Origin: Pseudomonas sp. SORT22 | GTDB lineage: Bacteria > Pseudomonadota > Gammaproteobacteria > Pseudomonadales > Pseudomonadaceae | Reading direction: 5' to 3' | NCBI RefSeq assembly: GCF_018417635.1 | Contig: NZ_CP071007.1 | Coordinates: 1,426,501-1,490,500 of the forward strand | Length of the DNA stretch: 64,000 nucleotides | Part shown: positions 27,285-34,384 of the stretch, in pieces | Numbering within the stretch: position 1 is the first letter of the stretch | How the letters are laid out: each line of letters starts with the position of its first letter | Position numbers and translations under genes: made by a program | Notes under the pieces: model-generated | The model's database searches: none | Told to the model about the DNA's origin: nothing | The model's input: only the letters and a program-made list of their open reading frames with translations

Positions 27285-27755
27285 TTACTCCGGAATAAGA
27301 TCGCCGGGAATTATCTCACCACTGCGCGACAAGTGCAGGTCGCGGGCGAAGAATAATCCGCTGCTCATCTCACCTTCCAGGCGATAGCGCAGTGGGCCTT
27401 CGCTGCCTTTGAGCAGTTTGGCCAGGGGTTTGACCTGCTGCCAGAGGTTGGTGCGCACCGGGATCTTGAAGATGCGCCGCGCGTGCGGGCCGACACTGCG
27501 CCACAGGCTGGCCTCGCCTTCGGTCAACGGCAGGTCGTTGATCAGCACCTTGTAGCCCAGGTAACGGATGAACAGGCGGCTGTCGTTGGGGTTGTCGACC
27601 TGGACATGCAGTACGAATTCCTGCTGCAGCAGGCGCATCTTCAGCGGTTCAACCTTGAGCAGATGCACCTGTGGGTCCTGGTAGTCGCTGTCCAGCCAGC
27701 TGGCGCAGCCCGCCAGTTGCAGGAGCAGAACGCTGATCAGCAGCAGGCGGGCCAT
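27285..27755 (-). CDS. LEA type 2 family lipoprotein
   Basis: 156 residues. Lipobox LLLQLAGC (Cys16) after a short signal peptide. The WHy/LEA2 fold is suggested by FVLHVQVDNPNDSRLFIRYL and GYKVLINDLPLTEGEA, ending with a beta-rich domain. These lipoproteins are linked with desiccation and stress tolerance, but the molecular role is unknown. It starts 4 bases after the YchJ-like gene and is followed 6 bases later by the SEC-C gene, so all are co-transcribed. Confidence 0.85.
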   Translation of the reverse strand: MARLLLISVLLLQLAGCASWLDSDYQDPQVHLLKVEPLKMRLLQQEFVLHVQVDNPNDSRLFIRYLGYKVLINDLPLTEGEASLWRSVGPHARRIFKIPVRTNLWQQVKPLAKLLKGSEGPLRYRLEGEMSSGLFFARDLHLSRSGEIIPGDLIPE

Positions 27756-27759
27756 CAGC

Positions 27760-28236
27760 TCAGCTACCCAGGTAACTGGAGCAGCACTTCTTGAACTTCT
27801 GCCCGCTTTCGCATGGGCAGGGATCGTTGCGCGTGACCTTGAGGCCGACGGTCGGGTCAATGAAGTACCAGCGGCCGTGGTTCTGCACGAAGGCCGAGCG
27901 TTCGCGATGGCAATGCTCGCCATCGCTGTCGTGCCAGCGAGCGGTAAAGGTGACAAAGGCATGTTCGGGCTTGCCGCCGAACACCTCGGCGCCTTCGACT
28001 TCAAGGCCCAGCCAGGTGCTCTGCTGGCTCCAGTTGCGGATCGCCTCGCGGTCGAGCCCGGCTTGCTGCGCTGGCAGGGTGGTGGTCACCAGATAGTCGA
28101 CCAGCCCCAGCACGTAGGCGCTGTAGCGCGAACGCATCAGGGTCTGCGCGTCGGGGGCGGGGAGCCCAGCGTGATAATGCCCGCAGCAGGTATCGAGCAG
28201 ATCGCCGCTACCGCAAGGACAAACCGAGACACTCAT
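27760..28236 (-). CDS. YchJ family protein with SEC-C motifs
   Basis: 158 residues. It has an N-terminal SEC-C ([19 protein letters not shown]), a central NTF2-like domain ([33 protein letters not shown]) and a C-terminal SEC-C ([17 protein letters not shown]). YchJ proteins bind zinc; the biochemical role is not established. The ATG at 28236 is the family start. The neighbours are a DUF6231 protein upstream (4 bases) and the LEA lipoprotein. Confidence 0.9.
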   Translation of the reverse strand: MSVSVCPCGSGDLLDTCCGHYHAGLPAPDAQTLMRSRYSAYVLGLVDYLVTTTLPAQQAGLDREAIRNWSQQSTWLGLEVEGAEVFGGKPEHAFVTFTARWHDSDGEHCHRERSAFVQNHGRWYFIDPTVGLKVTRNDPCPCESGQKFKKCCSSYLGS

Positions 28237-28240
28237 TGCT

Positions 28241-28735
28241 TCACCACCAGTACTTGCCAAAATTTTCCGGGTTGGCCCAGAACTTGGCATTGAGCCAGTC
28301 CGGGACCTGTTTGTATTCACGTAGATCATAGGTGAACAGGTTCAAAACCTGCGCATCGCGTTGGAATTTTTCACTGGCTTGCAGGGCCAGGGCGAAGAAG
28401 TCGGTTTCTTGCCAATCGCAGGCGCTCAGGTCGGCCAGCACCGCCACGCGGCTGGCATTGAGGTTGCGGATGCCGCCGAGCAATTGCAGGCCATCGCGTT
28501 TGCTCAGGTGCTCGAGGCAATCGACCAGCAGCGCCAGGTCGAAGCGTTGCGCCGCAAGCTCGGCCGGCAGAGCGCCGGGGTTGGCCACGGCGATTTGCGC
28601 CTGCGGGTGCGCCTGGGCGAAAGCCTCCAGAGCCGGAAAGCGCTCACCTATCAATAGCAGGCGTTGTGGCGCATAGCGATCAAGCAGGGCGGCCAGGGCC
28701 TGTTGCGGGGTGCGCTGGGAAAAACCGTCCATCAT
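28241..28735 (-). CDS. DUF6231 methyltransferase-like protein
   Basis: 164 residues. It has a Rossmann-like layout: [16 protein letters not shown], a second strand AQIAVANPG, and [19 protein letters not shown], like motif IV of class I methyltransferases. The glycine-rich SAM loop is not canonical, so catalytic activity is uncertain. The protein ends ENFGKYWW. It is the first gene of the operon that also encodes the YchJ, LEA and SEC-C proteins. Confidence 0.75.
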   Translation of the reverse strand: MMDGFSQRTPQQALAALLDRYAPQRLLLIGERFPALEAFAQAHPQAQIAVANPGALPAELAAQRFDLALLVDCLEHLSKRDGLQLLGGIRNLNASRVAVLADLSACDWQETDFFALALQASEKFQRDAQVLNLFTYDLREYKQVPDWLNAKFWANPENFGKYWW

Positions 28736-28838
28736 CGGGAATCCTCGGTCAGATGGGGCAAGACTAACGGTCTGGCGCCACTTGGCATAGTGCCGCGGCG
28801 CCGCATCATGGCCTATTGCTGGCGGATATCAATGAGGC

Positions 28839-28850
28839 GGTCTTTACTCC
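28839..28850 (+). promoter_or_regulatory. shared 12-mer upstream of first OmpA paralogue
   Basis: GGTCTTTACTCC, 45 bases before the start at 28896. The same 12-mer occurs at 29627-29638, 40 bases before the second paralogue. Meaning unknown. Confidence 0.35.
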
Positions 28851-28895
28851 CAGAGCATCGGTTTTGCACCGATTCCCCCTAGGAGATGCAACAAA

Positions 28896-29588
28896 ATGAG
28901 CATAGTACGCACAGCATTACCTCTGGTTCTGCTAACCAGCGTGTTGACTGGTTGTGCAGGTTTGCAAAAAACCGACTGGCCGAAGTGTGCTGCCGTCGGG
29001 GGCGTAGGCGGCGCAGCCCTGGGCGCTATCGAGAGCTCCAGCTGGGCAGGCTGGGGCGCGCTGCTTGGCGCGGGCATGGCCGCCGGTTACTGCTGGGCCC
29101 ACGGCGATGGCGACGAAGACGGCGATGGCGTGCCGGACAGCCGCGACAAGTGCCCGGGCACGCCACGTGGCGTGCAGGTCGATGCAAACGGATGCCCGCC
29201 GGAGCCTGTCGCCGTGGTCGAAGAAGTCGCCGTGGTCAAGGAAGAGGTCATTGTCATTCGCGATGTTCACTTCGAGTTCGATTCGGCCAAGCTGACCGCA
29301 ACCGACAAGGAGCGCCTCAATACCATTGCCACGCGCCTGAAAAACGAAGCGGCGAGCGCGCGCTTGAGTGTCACTGGCCACACCGACAGCAAAGGCTCCG
29401 ATGCCTATAACCAGAAACTCTCGGAGCGCCGCGCGCATTCGGTCACCGAATACCTGATCGAGAGCGGCGTGCCACGTGCCAGCTTCGTCTCGGTGCGCGG
29501 TGCCGGTGAGACCCAGCCGGTTGCCGACAACGCCACTGCCGATGGCCGGGCGCAGAACCGTCGTACGGAAATTCGCATCGAGCGCTGA
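28896..29588 (+). CDS. OmpA-family lipoprotein, tandem copy 1
   Basis: 230 residues with AGGAG upstream. Lipobox LLTSVLTGC (C19). A glycine-zipper segment follows (AVGGVGGAALGAIESSSWAG), then a thrombospondin-3-like calcium loop (DGDEDGDGVPDSRDKCPGTP). The C-terminal OmpA domain binds peptidoglycan (FEFDSAKLTATDKERLN, VTGHTDSKGSDAYNQKLSER, GRAQNRRTEIRI). It anchors outer membrane to cell wall. The next gene is a paralogue with the same layout. Confidence 0.93.
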   Translation: MSIVRTALPLVLLTSVLTGCAGLQKTDWPKCAAVGGVGGAALGAIESSSWAGWGALLGAGMAAGYCWAHGDGDEDGDGVPDSRDKCPGTPRGVQVDANGCPPEPVAVVEEVAVVKEEVIVIRDVHFEFDSAKLTATDKERLNTIATRLKNEAASARLSVTGHTDSKGSDAYNQKLSERRAHSVTEYLIESGVPRASFVSVRGAGETQPVADNATADGRAQNRRTEIRIER

Positions 29589-29596
29589 AGCGCCAG

Positions 29597-29636
29597 CGGC
29601 CTGCGGCTTGAGAAGTACCGCAGGCCGGTCTTTACT
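29597..29636 (+). terminator. hairpin between tandem OmpA genes
   Basis: Perfect 10-bp stem CGGCCTGCGG / CCGCAGGCCG with an 11-base loop followed by GTCTTTACT. Terminator-like, 9 bases after the first gene. Confidence 0.6.
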
Positions 29637-29678
29637 CCTGTGTGACCGGTAGAGGCCGGTGACACAGGAGCAATTCTC

Positions 29679-30398
29679 ATGAGTGTTCTCTTCAAGGCCA
29701 CACTGCCGGTCCTTCTGGCCGCAAGCCTGCTCTCCGGTTGTGCGACCCACAGCGATGGCAGCGCCCCACTCAATCAAAGGACCTGGCCTATCTGCAGCCT
29801 GCTTGGCGGTCTGGTCGGTGGCGGTCTGGGTGCCATCGAAAGTTCCGCCTGGGCAGCCGGTGCCGGTGCTGCCGGCGCGATTGCCGGCGGCCTGATCTGT
29901 TATGCCCAGGACGGTGACGAGGATGAAGACGGCGTGTTCGACCGTCGCGACCTCTGCCCCGACACGCCGGCCAACACCCCGGTCAGCCATACCGGTTGCC
30001 CGCTGCCGCAATACCCAGCGAGCCAGAAAGCGCCGGAGCCTGCACCGACCTCGGAAGTGATTACCCTCAGCGACCAGGGCGCGGTGATGTTCGCCTTTGA
30101 CTCGGCGCAGTTGACCAGCGCGGCCCAACAGCAGTTGCAGGCGCTGACCAGCAAGCTCAATGGCGCCAATGTAACCAGCGTCAAAGTCGTCGGCCATACC
30201 GACAGCCAGGGCTCGGACGCCTACAACCAGGCGCTGTCCGAACGGCGAGCCAGCAGTGTTGCCGAGTACCTGATCAGCCAGGGCCTGTCGCCCGCCAAGG
30301 TCACCAGCCAGGGCCAGGGTGAAAGCCAGCCGGTTGCCGATAACGACACTGATGCCGGGCGGGCGCAGAACCGCAGGGTGGAACTGCACCTTAATTGA
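29679..30398 (+). CDS. OmpA-family lipoprotein, tandem copy 2
   Basis: 239 residues. Lipobox LLAASLLSGC, glycine-zipper GGLVGGGLGAIESSAWAAGA, acidic calcium-type loop DGDEDEDGVFDRRDLCPDTP, and OmpA domain (FAFDSAQLTSAAQQQLQ, VVGHTDSQGSDAYNQALSER, GRAQNRRVELHL). It shares domain order and several exact segments with the preceding gene, so this is a tandem duplication that has diverged. The linker between calcium loop and OmpA domain is Pro/Glu-rich. Confidence 0.93.
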   Translation: MSVLFKATLPVLLAASLLSGCATHSDGSAPLNQRTWPICSLLGGLVGGGLGAIESSAWAAGAGAAGAIAGGLICYAQDGDEDEDGVFDRRDLCPDTPANTPVSHTGCPLPQYPASQKAPEPAPTSEVITLSDQGAVMFAFDSAQLTSAAQQQLQALTSKLNGANVTSVKVVGHTDSQGSDAYNQALSERRASSVAEYLISQGLSPAKVTSQGQGESQPVADNDTDAGRAQNRRVELHLN

Positions 30399-30507
30399 TC
30401 GGGCCACTGACACAAGGACTGGCACAAGGAGCGTGTCAGCCGTTACTGTTGCAGGCGATGCCAGCACCCCTGGCATCGCCACCGAAAAATAACAACGGGG
30501 GGCGCCT

Positions 30508-30783
30508 ATGCAAGGGTTACTGGGGCTGGCCAAGGCCCTGACCGTGGTGTTCTGGTGGGTGGTACTGGTCAATTTGCTGATACCGCTGGAGCACCCCTTC
30601 CACCTGCTGATCAATGCCGCCGGTGCCGCCCTGCTTGGCCTGCACTTGCTGGAAGTATTGATGTTCAATGGTTGCCTGCGTGAGCGCAGCCATCGTTGGT
30701 TCGATCGCTTGCAGATCCTGCTGGTCGGTATTTTTCATGTTCTTTCAATTCCGGCACCCCGCAAGGAAGCTGCTAATGCGTAA
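30508..30783 (+). CDS. DUF1145 small membrane protein
   Basis: 91 residues with two to three hydrophobic segments (LAKALTVVFWWVVLVNLLIP, AAGAALLGLHLLEVL, LLVGIFHVLS). The pattern LIPLEHPFHLLINAAG fits DUF1145. Function unknown. It overlaps the collagen-like gene by 8 bases, so the two are translationally coupled. Confidence 0.82.
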   Translation: MQGLLGLAKALTVVFWWVVLVNLLIPLEHPFHLLINAAGAALLGLHLLEVLMFNGCLRERSHRWFDRLQILLVGIFHVLSIPAPRKEAANA

Positions 30784-31534
30784 ATTGATCATTCTGGCTG
30801 CATTGTTCAGCCCTCTGGCCCTGGCCGACGCCATCAGCGTGGCGGCCCATTCGGTGCTGCGCCTGCCAAACAAGGCCAGCGTCGTGCATTTGCAGCGCCT
30901 GGAGGTTGCTGATTCCGCCACCCTGGTGCTGCCCGCCAGCCTGGTCGATCTCAGGATCGATGAGTTGCACCTGGGCCAGGAGGCGCGAATTGCCATCGTG
31001 CCGGCCGAAACCACCCTGCAGCTTGAAGTGCAACGGGCCAGCTTCGGCGAGGGCAGCCAGATCGTTGCCCATGGTGCCCCGGGCACTTACGAAAAAGCGG
31101 CAAAGGCCGGGCGCAACCTGGAATTGCAACTGCATGAGCTCAAAGCCTCGACCCTGGCCATTGATGCCCGTGGCGGCGCCGGTGCGCCGGGTTATGTCGG
31201 CCTTGATGGCGCCAATGGCAAGCCGGGGGGCTGCACCTGGGGCCAGGCCAGCCGCGGCGCCAATGGCGACAACGGTGGCAATGGCCATGACGGCGCGCCG
31301 GGTGGCCGGGTGCGGCTGGCGTTGCCGGCAGGTTTTCCTGCTGAGCGCATCGTGGTCCAGCTTGATGGCGGTGCGCCAGGCGTGGCGGGTGCAGCCGGCA
31401 AGCCGGGGGCCGGTGGCGCAAGCAAGGGCTGCCTGGTGTACAGCACTGCGGGTGGTGCGGCAGGCAAACCTGGGGCTGCGGGTCAGCCGGGAGCGGCGGG
31501 TGCAGTTGGAGAGTTGATCTTGCAGCGCCTGTAA
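30776..31534 (+). CDS. secreted collagen-like repeat protein
   Basis: 252 residues with AAGGA 8 bases before the ATG. Signal peptide MRKLIILAALFSPLALA. The N-terminal half is beta-rich (LRLPNKASVVHLQRLEVADS, LHLGQEARIAIVPAETTLQL). From about 130 there are three collagen-like Gly-x-y blocks (GAPGYVGLDGANGKPGG, GAPGVAGAAGKPGAGG, GKPGAAGQPGAAGAVG), with two cysteines (GGCTWGQ and KGCLVYS) between them. Probably an exported structural or surface protein; role unknown. Confidence 0.8.
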   Translation: MRKLIILAALFSPLALADAISVAAHSVLRLPNKASVVHLQRLEVADSATLVLPASLVDLRIDELHLGQEARIAIVPAETTLQLEVQRASFGEGSQIVAHGAPGTYEKAAKAGRNLELQLHELKASTLAIDARGGAGAPGYVGLDGANGKPGGCTWGQASRGANGDNGGNGHDGAPGGRVRLALPAGFPAERIVVQLDGGAPGVAGAAGKPGAGGASKGCLVYSTAGGAAGKPGAAGQPGAAGAVGELILQRL

Positions 31535-31554
31535 AAGCACGCGCCGGCCCCTGT

Positions 31555-31593
31555 TGGAGCCGGCTTTGCCGGCGACGGGCTGCAAAGCAGCCC
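31555..31593. repeat. REP-like double hairpin
   Basis: GCCGGCTTTGCCGGC (31559-31573) then GGGCTGCAAAGCAGCCC (31577-31593) between convergent genes. Same style as the element at 43061-43099. Confidence 0.65.
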
Positions 31594-31604
31594 CTTGACC
31601 TGGT

Positions 31605-32063
31605 TCACCACAGCACCCCACCCGACAACACCACCGCAATCCCCAGCACCAGGTTAAGCCCGACCATCCGCCGAATCCTCGCCATCACCGCCGCACCCGC
31701 CGGCCAGTCCTCAGCCTGCACCGCCTGGCGCAGTTCCGGGTACAGCAACGACTGGACACGAAAGAACACGGCAAACATCGCAATTGCACCGCCGATCATC
31801 ACCTGGACATGCCGTGGCGTGGTCTCGAAGCTGGCAAAACGGGTGTTGACCATTAACATGCCGCTGATCGCCAGCACCGCGATTGCGATCCATACCCAGC
31901 CAAAAAAACGCTGAAACACTTCTACCCACAGGCGTAGGCGAGCGGGGCCTTCCAGGGCTGCAACCGCCGCCGGGCGCAGGATCAGCCAGGCAAAGAACAT
32001 CCCCCCGACCCACACCAGGGCGGCCAGAACATGCAGGCTGTAAGACAGGGCAAAGACGGGCAT
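31605..32063 (-). CDS. CopD-like integral membrane protein
   Basis: 152 residues, four helices. It opens ALSYSLHVLAALVWVGGMFF, the histidine-bearing first helix typical of the CopD/DUF2269-like group, with TPRHVQVMIGGAIAMFAVF further on. The start at 32063 has GGAG 6 bases upstream, inside a possible longer start at 32075. It may bind haem or copper in the membrane; function not established. It is divergent from dinG. The reading frame remains open far upstream, antisense to dinG, and that part is not coding. Confidence 0.8.
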   Translation of the reverse strand: MPVFALSYSLHVLAALVWVGGMFFAWLILRPAAVAALEGPARLRLWVEVFQRFFGWVWIAIAVLAISGMLMVNTRFASFETTPRHVQVMIGGAIAMFAVFFRVQSLLYPELRQAVQAEDWPAGAAVMARIRRMVGLNLVLGIAVVLSGGVLW

Positions 32064-32159
32064 GGGGATCTCCATTCGGCGCAAAGGGCAATAGCGGGGT
32101 ATGATAGCGACCCAATCGAAACACTGAAAATTTATCCAGCCCTTCGGGCGCCCGACACC

Positions 32160-34304
32160 ATGATCAGCAACGAACTCAAAACCACGATTCAGGGCGCCTA
32201 TTCGCGTTTTCTCGAAGCCAAGAGCCTCAAGCCGCGCTACGGCCAGCGTCTGATGATTGCCGAAGTGGCCAAGGTGCTCGGCGATATCGACTGTGACGAC
32301 GAAGGCCGGCGCGTCGGTGAACCAGCGGTGGTCGCGGTCGAGGCCGGCACCGGTACTGGCAAGACAGTGGCCTACAGCCTGGCCTCGATTCCGGCGGCCA
32401 AGGCGGCCGGCAAGCGCCTGGTGATCGCCACCGCCACGGTTGCCCTGCAGGAGCAGATCGTCTTCAAGGACCTGCCCGACCTGATGCGCAACAGCGGCCT
32501 CAATTTCAGCTTCGCCCTGGCCAAGGGCCGTGGCCGCTACTTGTGCCTGTCGAAACTCGACGTGCTGCTGCAGGAAGGCCAGGCGCAATCGGCCACTGCC
32601 CAGCTGTTCGAGGAAGAAGGCTTCCGGATCGAGGTCGACGAGGCCAGCCAGAAGCTCTTTACCAGCATGATCGAAAAGCTCGCCGGCAACCGCTGGGATG
32701 GCGATCGTGACAGCTGGCCCCAGGCTCTGGAAGACCAGGACTGGGCGCGCCTGACCACCGACCACAGCCAGTGCACCGGGCGCCATTGCCCGAACTTCGG
32801 CCAGTGCACCTTCTACAAGGCCCGCGAAGGCATGGGCAAGGTCGATGTAATCGTCACCAACCACGACATGGTTCTCGCCGACCTGGCCCTGGGCGGCGGC
32901 GCCGTGCTGCCGGACCCGCGCGACACCATCTATGTATTCGACGAAGGCCACCACCTGCCCGACAAGGCCATCGGCCATTTCGCCCATTACACCCGTTTGC
33001 GCTCGACTGCCGACTGGCTCGAGCAAACCGCCAAGAACCTGACCAAGCTGCTGGCCCAGCATCCGCTGCCGGGCGACCTGGGCAAATTTATCGAGCAGGT
33101 GCCGGAGCTGGCCCGTGAGATCAAGGCCCAGCAGCAGTTCATGTTCAGCGCCTGCGAGCAGGTTGCCGATTTCCGCCCGGGCGAAGACATGGAAGGCCGT
33201 GAGCGGCCTCGTCATCGTTTCGAAGGCGGCGTGGTGCCTGAGCACATGCGCGAGATGGGCATCGAGCTGAAAAAGGGCTTTTCGCGCCTCAGCGACCTGT
33301 TCACCCGCCTGACCGAGCTGCTCAAGGAAGGCATGGATGGCGAGGTCAATATCGGCATCGCCAGCCATCAGGCCGAGGAGTGGTACCCGCTGTTCGGCAG
33401 CCTGCTGATGCGCGCCCAGGGCAACTGGGAGTTGTGGACCGCCTTCACCGCCGAAGACCCGGAAGACAGCCCGCCCATGGCCCGCTGGCTGACCCTGGCC
33501 GAAAGCGGCGCGTTGTTCGATATCGAGGTCAATGCCAGCCCGATCCTTGCCGCCGAAATGCTTCGGCGCAACCTGTGGAACGTCGCCCACGGCGCCCTGG
33601 TGACCTCGGCGACTCTGACGGCACTGGGCAAGTTCGATCGTTTTCGCATGCGTGCCGGGCTGCCCAAGACCGCCGTTACCAGTGTTGTGCCGAGCCCCTT
33701 CCACCACGTTGACGCCGGCGTGCTGCGGGTGCCAGACCTGCGTGCCGACCCGCGCGATGCCGCCGCCCACACCGCGGCGATCATCCGCGACCTGCCGGAG
33801 CTGGTGGAAGGCTCGCGCGGTTCGCTGGTGCTGTTTTCCTCGCGCAAGCAGATGCAGGACGTGTTCGATGGCCTGGACCGCGACTGGCGCAAGCAGGTGT
33901 TCATCCAGGGCAACCTGTCCAAGCAGGAAACTCTCAACAAGCACAAGGCGCGGGTCGATGGCGGTGATTCCAGCGTGCTGTTCGGCCTCGCCAGCTTCGC
34001 CGAAGGCGTCGACCTGCCGGGCGCATATTGCGAGCACGTGGTGATCGCCAAGATTCCTTTCGCCGTGCCGGATGACCCGGTCGAAGCCGCCCTGGCCGAA
34101 TGGATCGAGGCCCGTGGCGGCAACCCGTTCATGGAGATCGCCGTGCCGGACGCCTCGTTGCGGCTGATCCAGGCCTGCGGGCGGCTGCTGCGCACCGAAG
34201 AGGACCGCGGCACCATCACCCTGCTTGACCGGCGGGTGGTCACCCAGCGCTACGGCAAGGCTATTCTCAATGCGTTGCCACCGTTTCGCCGGGAAATTTC
34301 CTGA
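32160..34304 (+). CDS. dinG: ATP-dependent DNA helicase DinG
   Basis: 714 residues. XPD-like superfamily 2 helicase. Walker A is EAGTGTGKT (61-69) and the DEGH box is at 261-264. Four Fe-S cysteines lie between: C129 (RYLCLSKL), C205, C210 and C216 (CTGRHCPNFGQC). Helicase motifs VLFSSRKQMQDVF and QACGRLLRTEEDRG are near the C-terminus. It unwinds 5'-3' and resolves R-loops, G-quadruplexes and replication-transcription conflicts. No LexA box is evident upstream. Confidence 0.97.
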   Translation: MISNELKTTIQGAYSRFLEAKSLKPRYGQRLMIAEVAKVLGDIDCDDEGRRVGEPAVVAVEAGTGTGKTVAYSLASIPAAKAAGKRLVIATATVALQEQIVFKDLPDLMRNSGLNFSFALAKGRGRYLCLSKLDVLLQEGQAQSATAQLFEEEGFRIEVDEASQKLFTSMIEKLAGNRWDGDRDSWPQALEDQDWARLTTDHSQCTGRHCPNFGQCTFYKAREGMGKVDVIVTNHDMVLADLALGGGAVLPDPRDTIYVFDEGHHLPDKAIGHFAHYTRLRSTADWLEQTAKNLTKLLAQHPLPGDLGKFIEQVPELAREIKAQQQFMFSACEQVADFRPGEDMEGRERPRHRFEGGVVPEHMREMGIELKKGFSRLSDLFTRLTELLKEGMDGEVNIGIASHQAEEWYPLFGSLLMRAQGNWELWTAFTAEDPEDSPPMARWLTLAESGALFDIEVNASPILAAEMLRRNLWNVAHGALVTSATLTALGKFDRFRMRAGLPKTAVTSVVPSPFHHVDAGVLRVPDLRADPRDAAAHTAAIIRDLPELVEGSRGSLVLFSSRKQMQDVFDGLDRDWRKQVFIQGNLSKQETLNKHKARVDGGDSSVLFGLASFAEGVDLPGAYCEHVVIAKIPFAVPDDPVEAALAEWIEARGGNPFMEIAVPDASLRLIQACGRLLRTEEDRGTITLLDRRVVTQRYGKAILNALPPFRREIS

Positions 34305-34384
34305 AAACCCGGAGCGCAATGCTCCGGGCGTTGTCTATCACTCAGTTCAAGGCCCCATGGGCCCTCAAGGAGAGCTCCAGCCCT

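Noticed and set aside
31605..34319. The CopD-like gene as a 904-residue protein extending opposite dinG
   Set aside because: Residues upstream of position 32063 are antisense to dinG and have no domain; a ribosome site marks the start at 32063.
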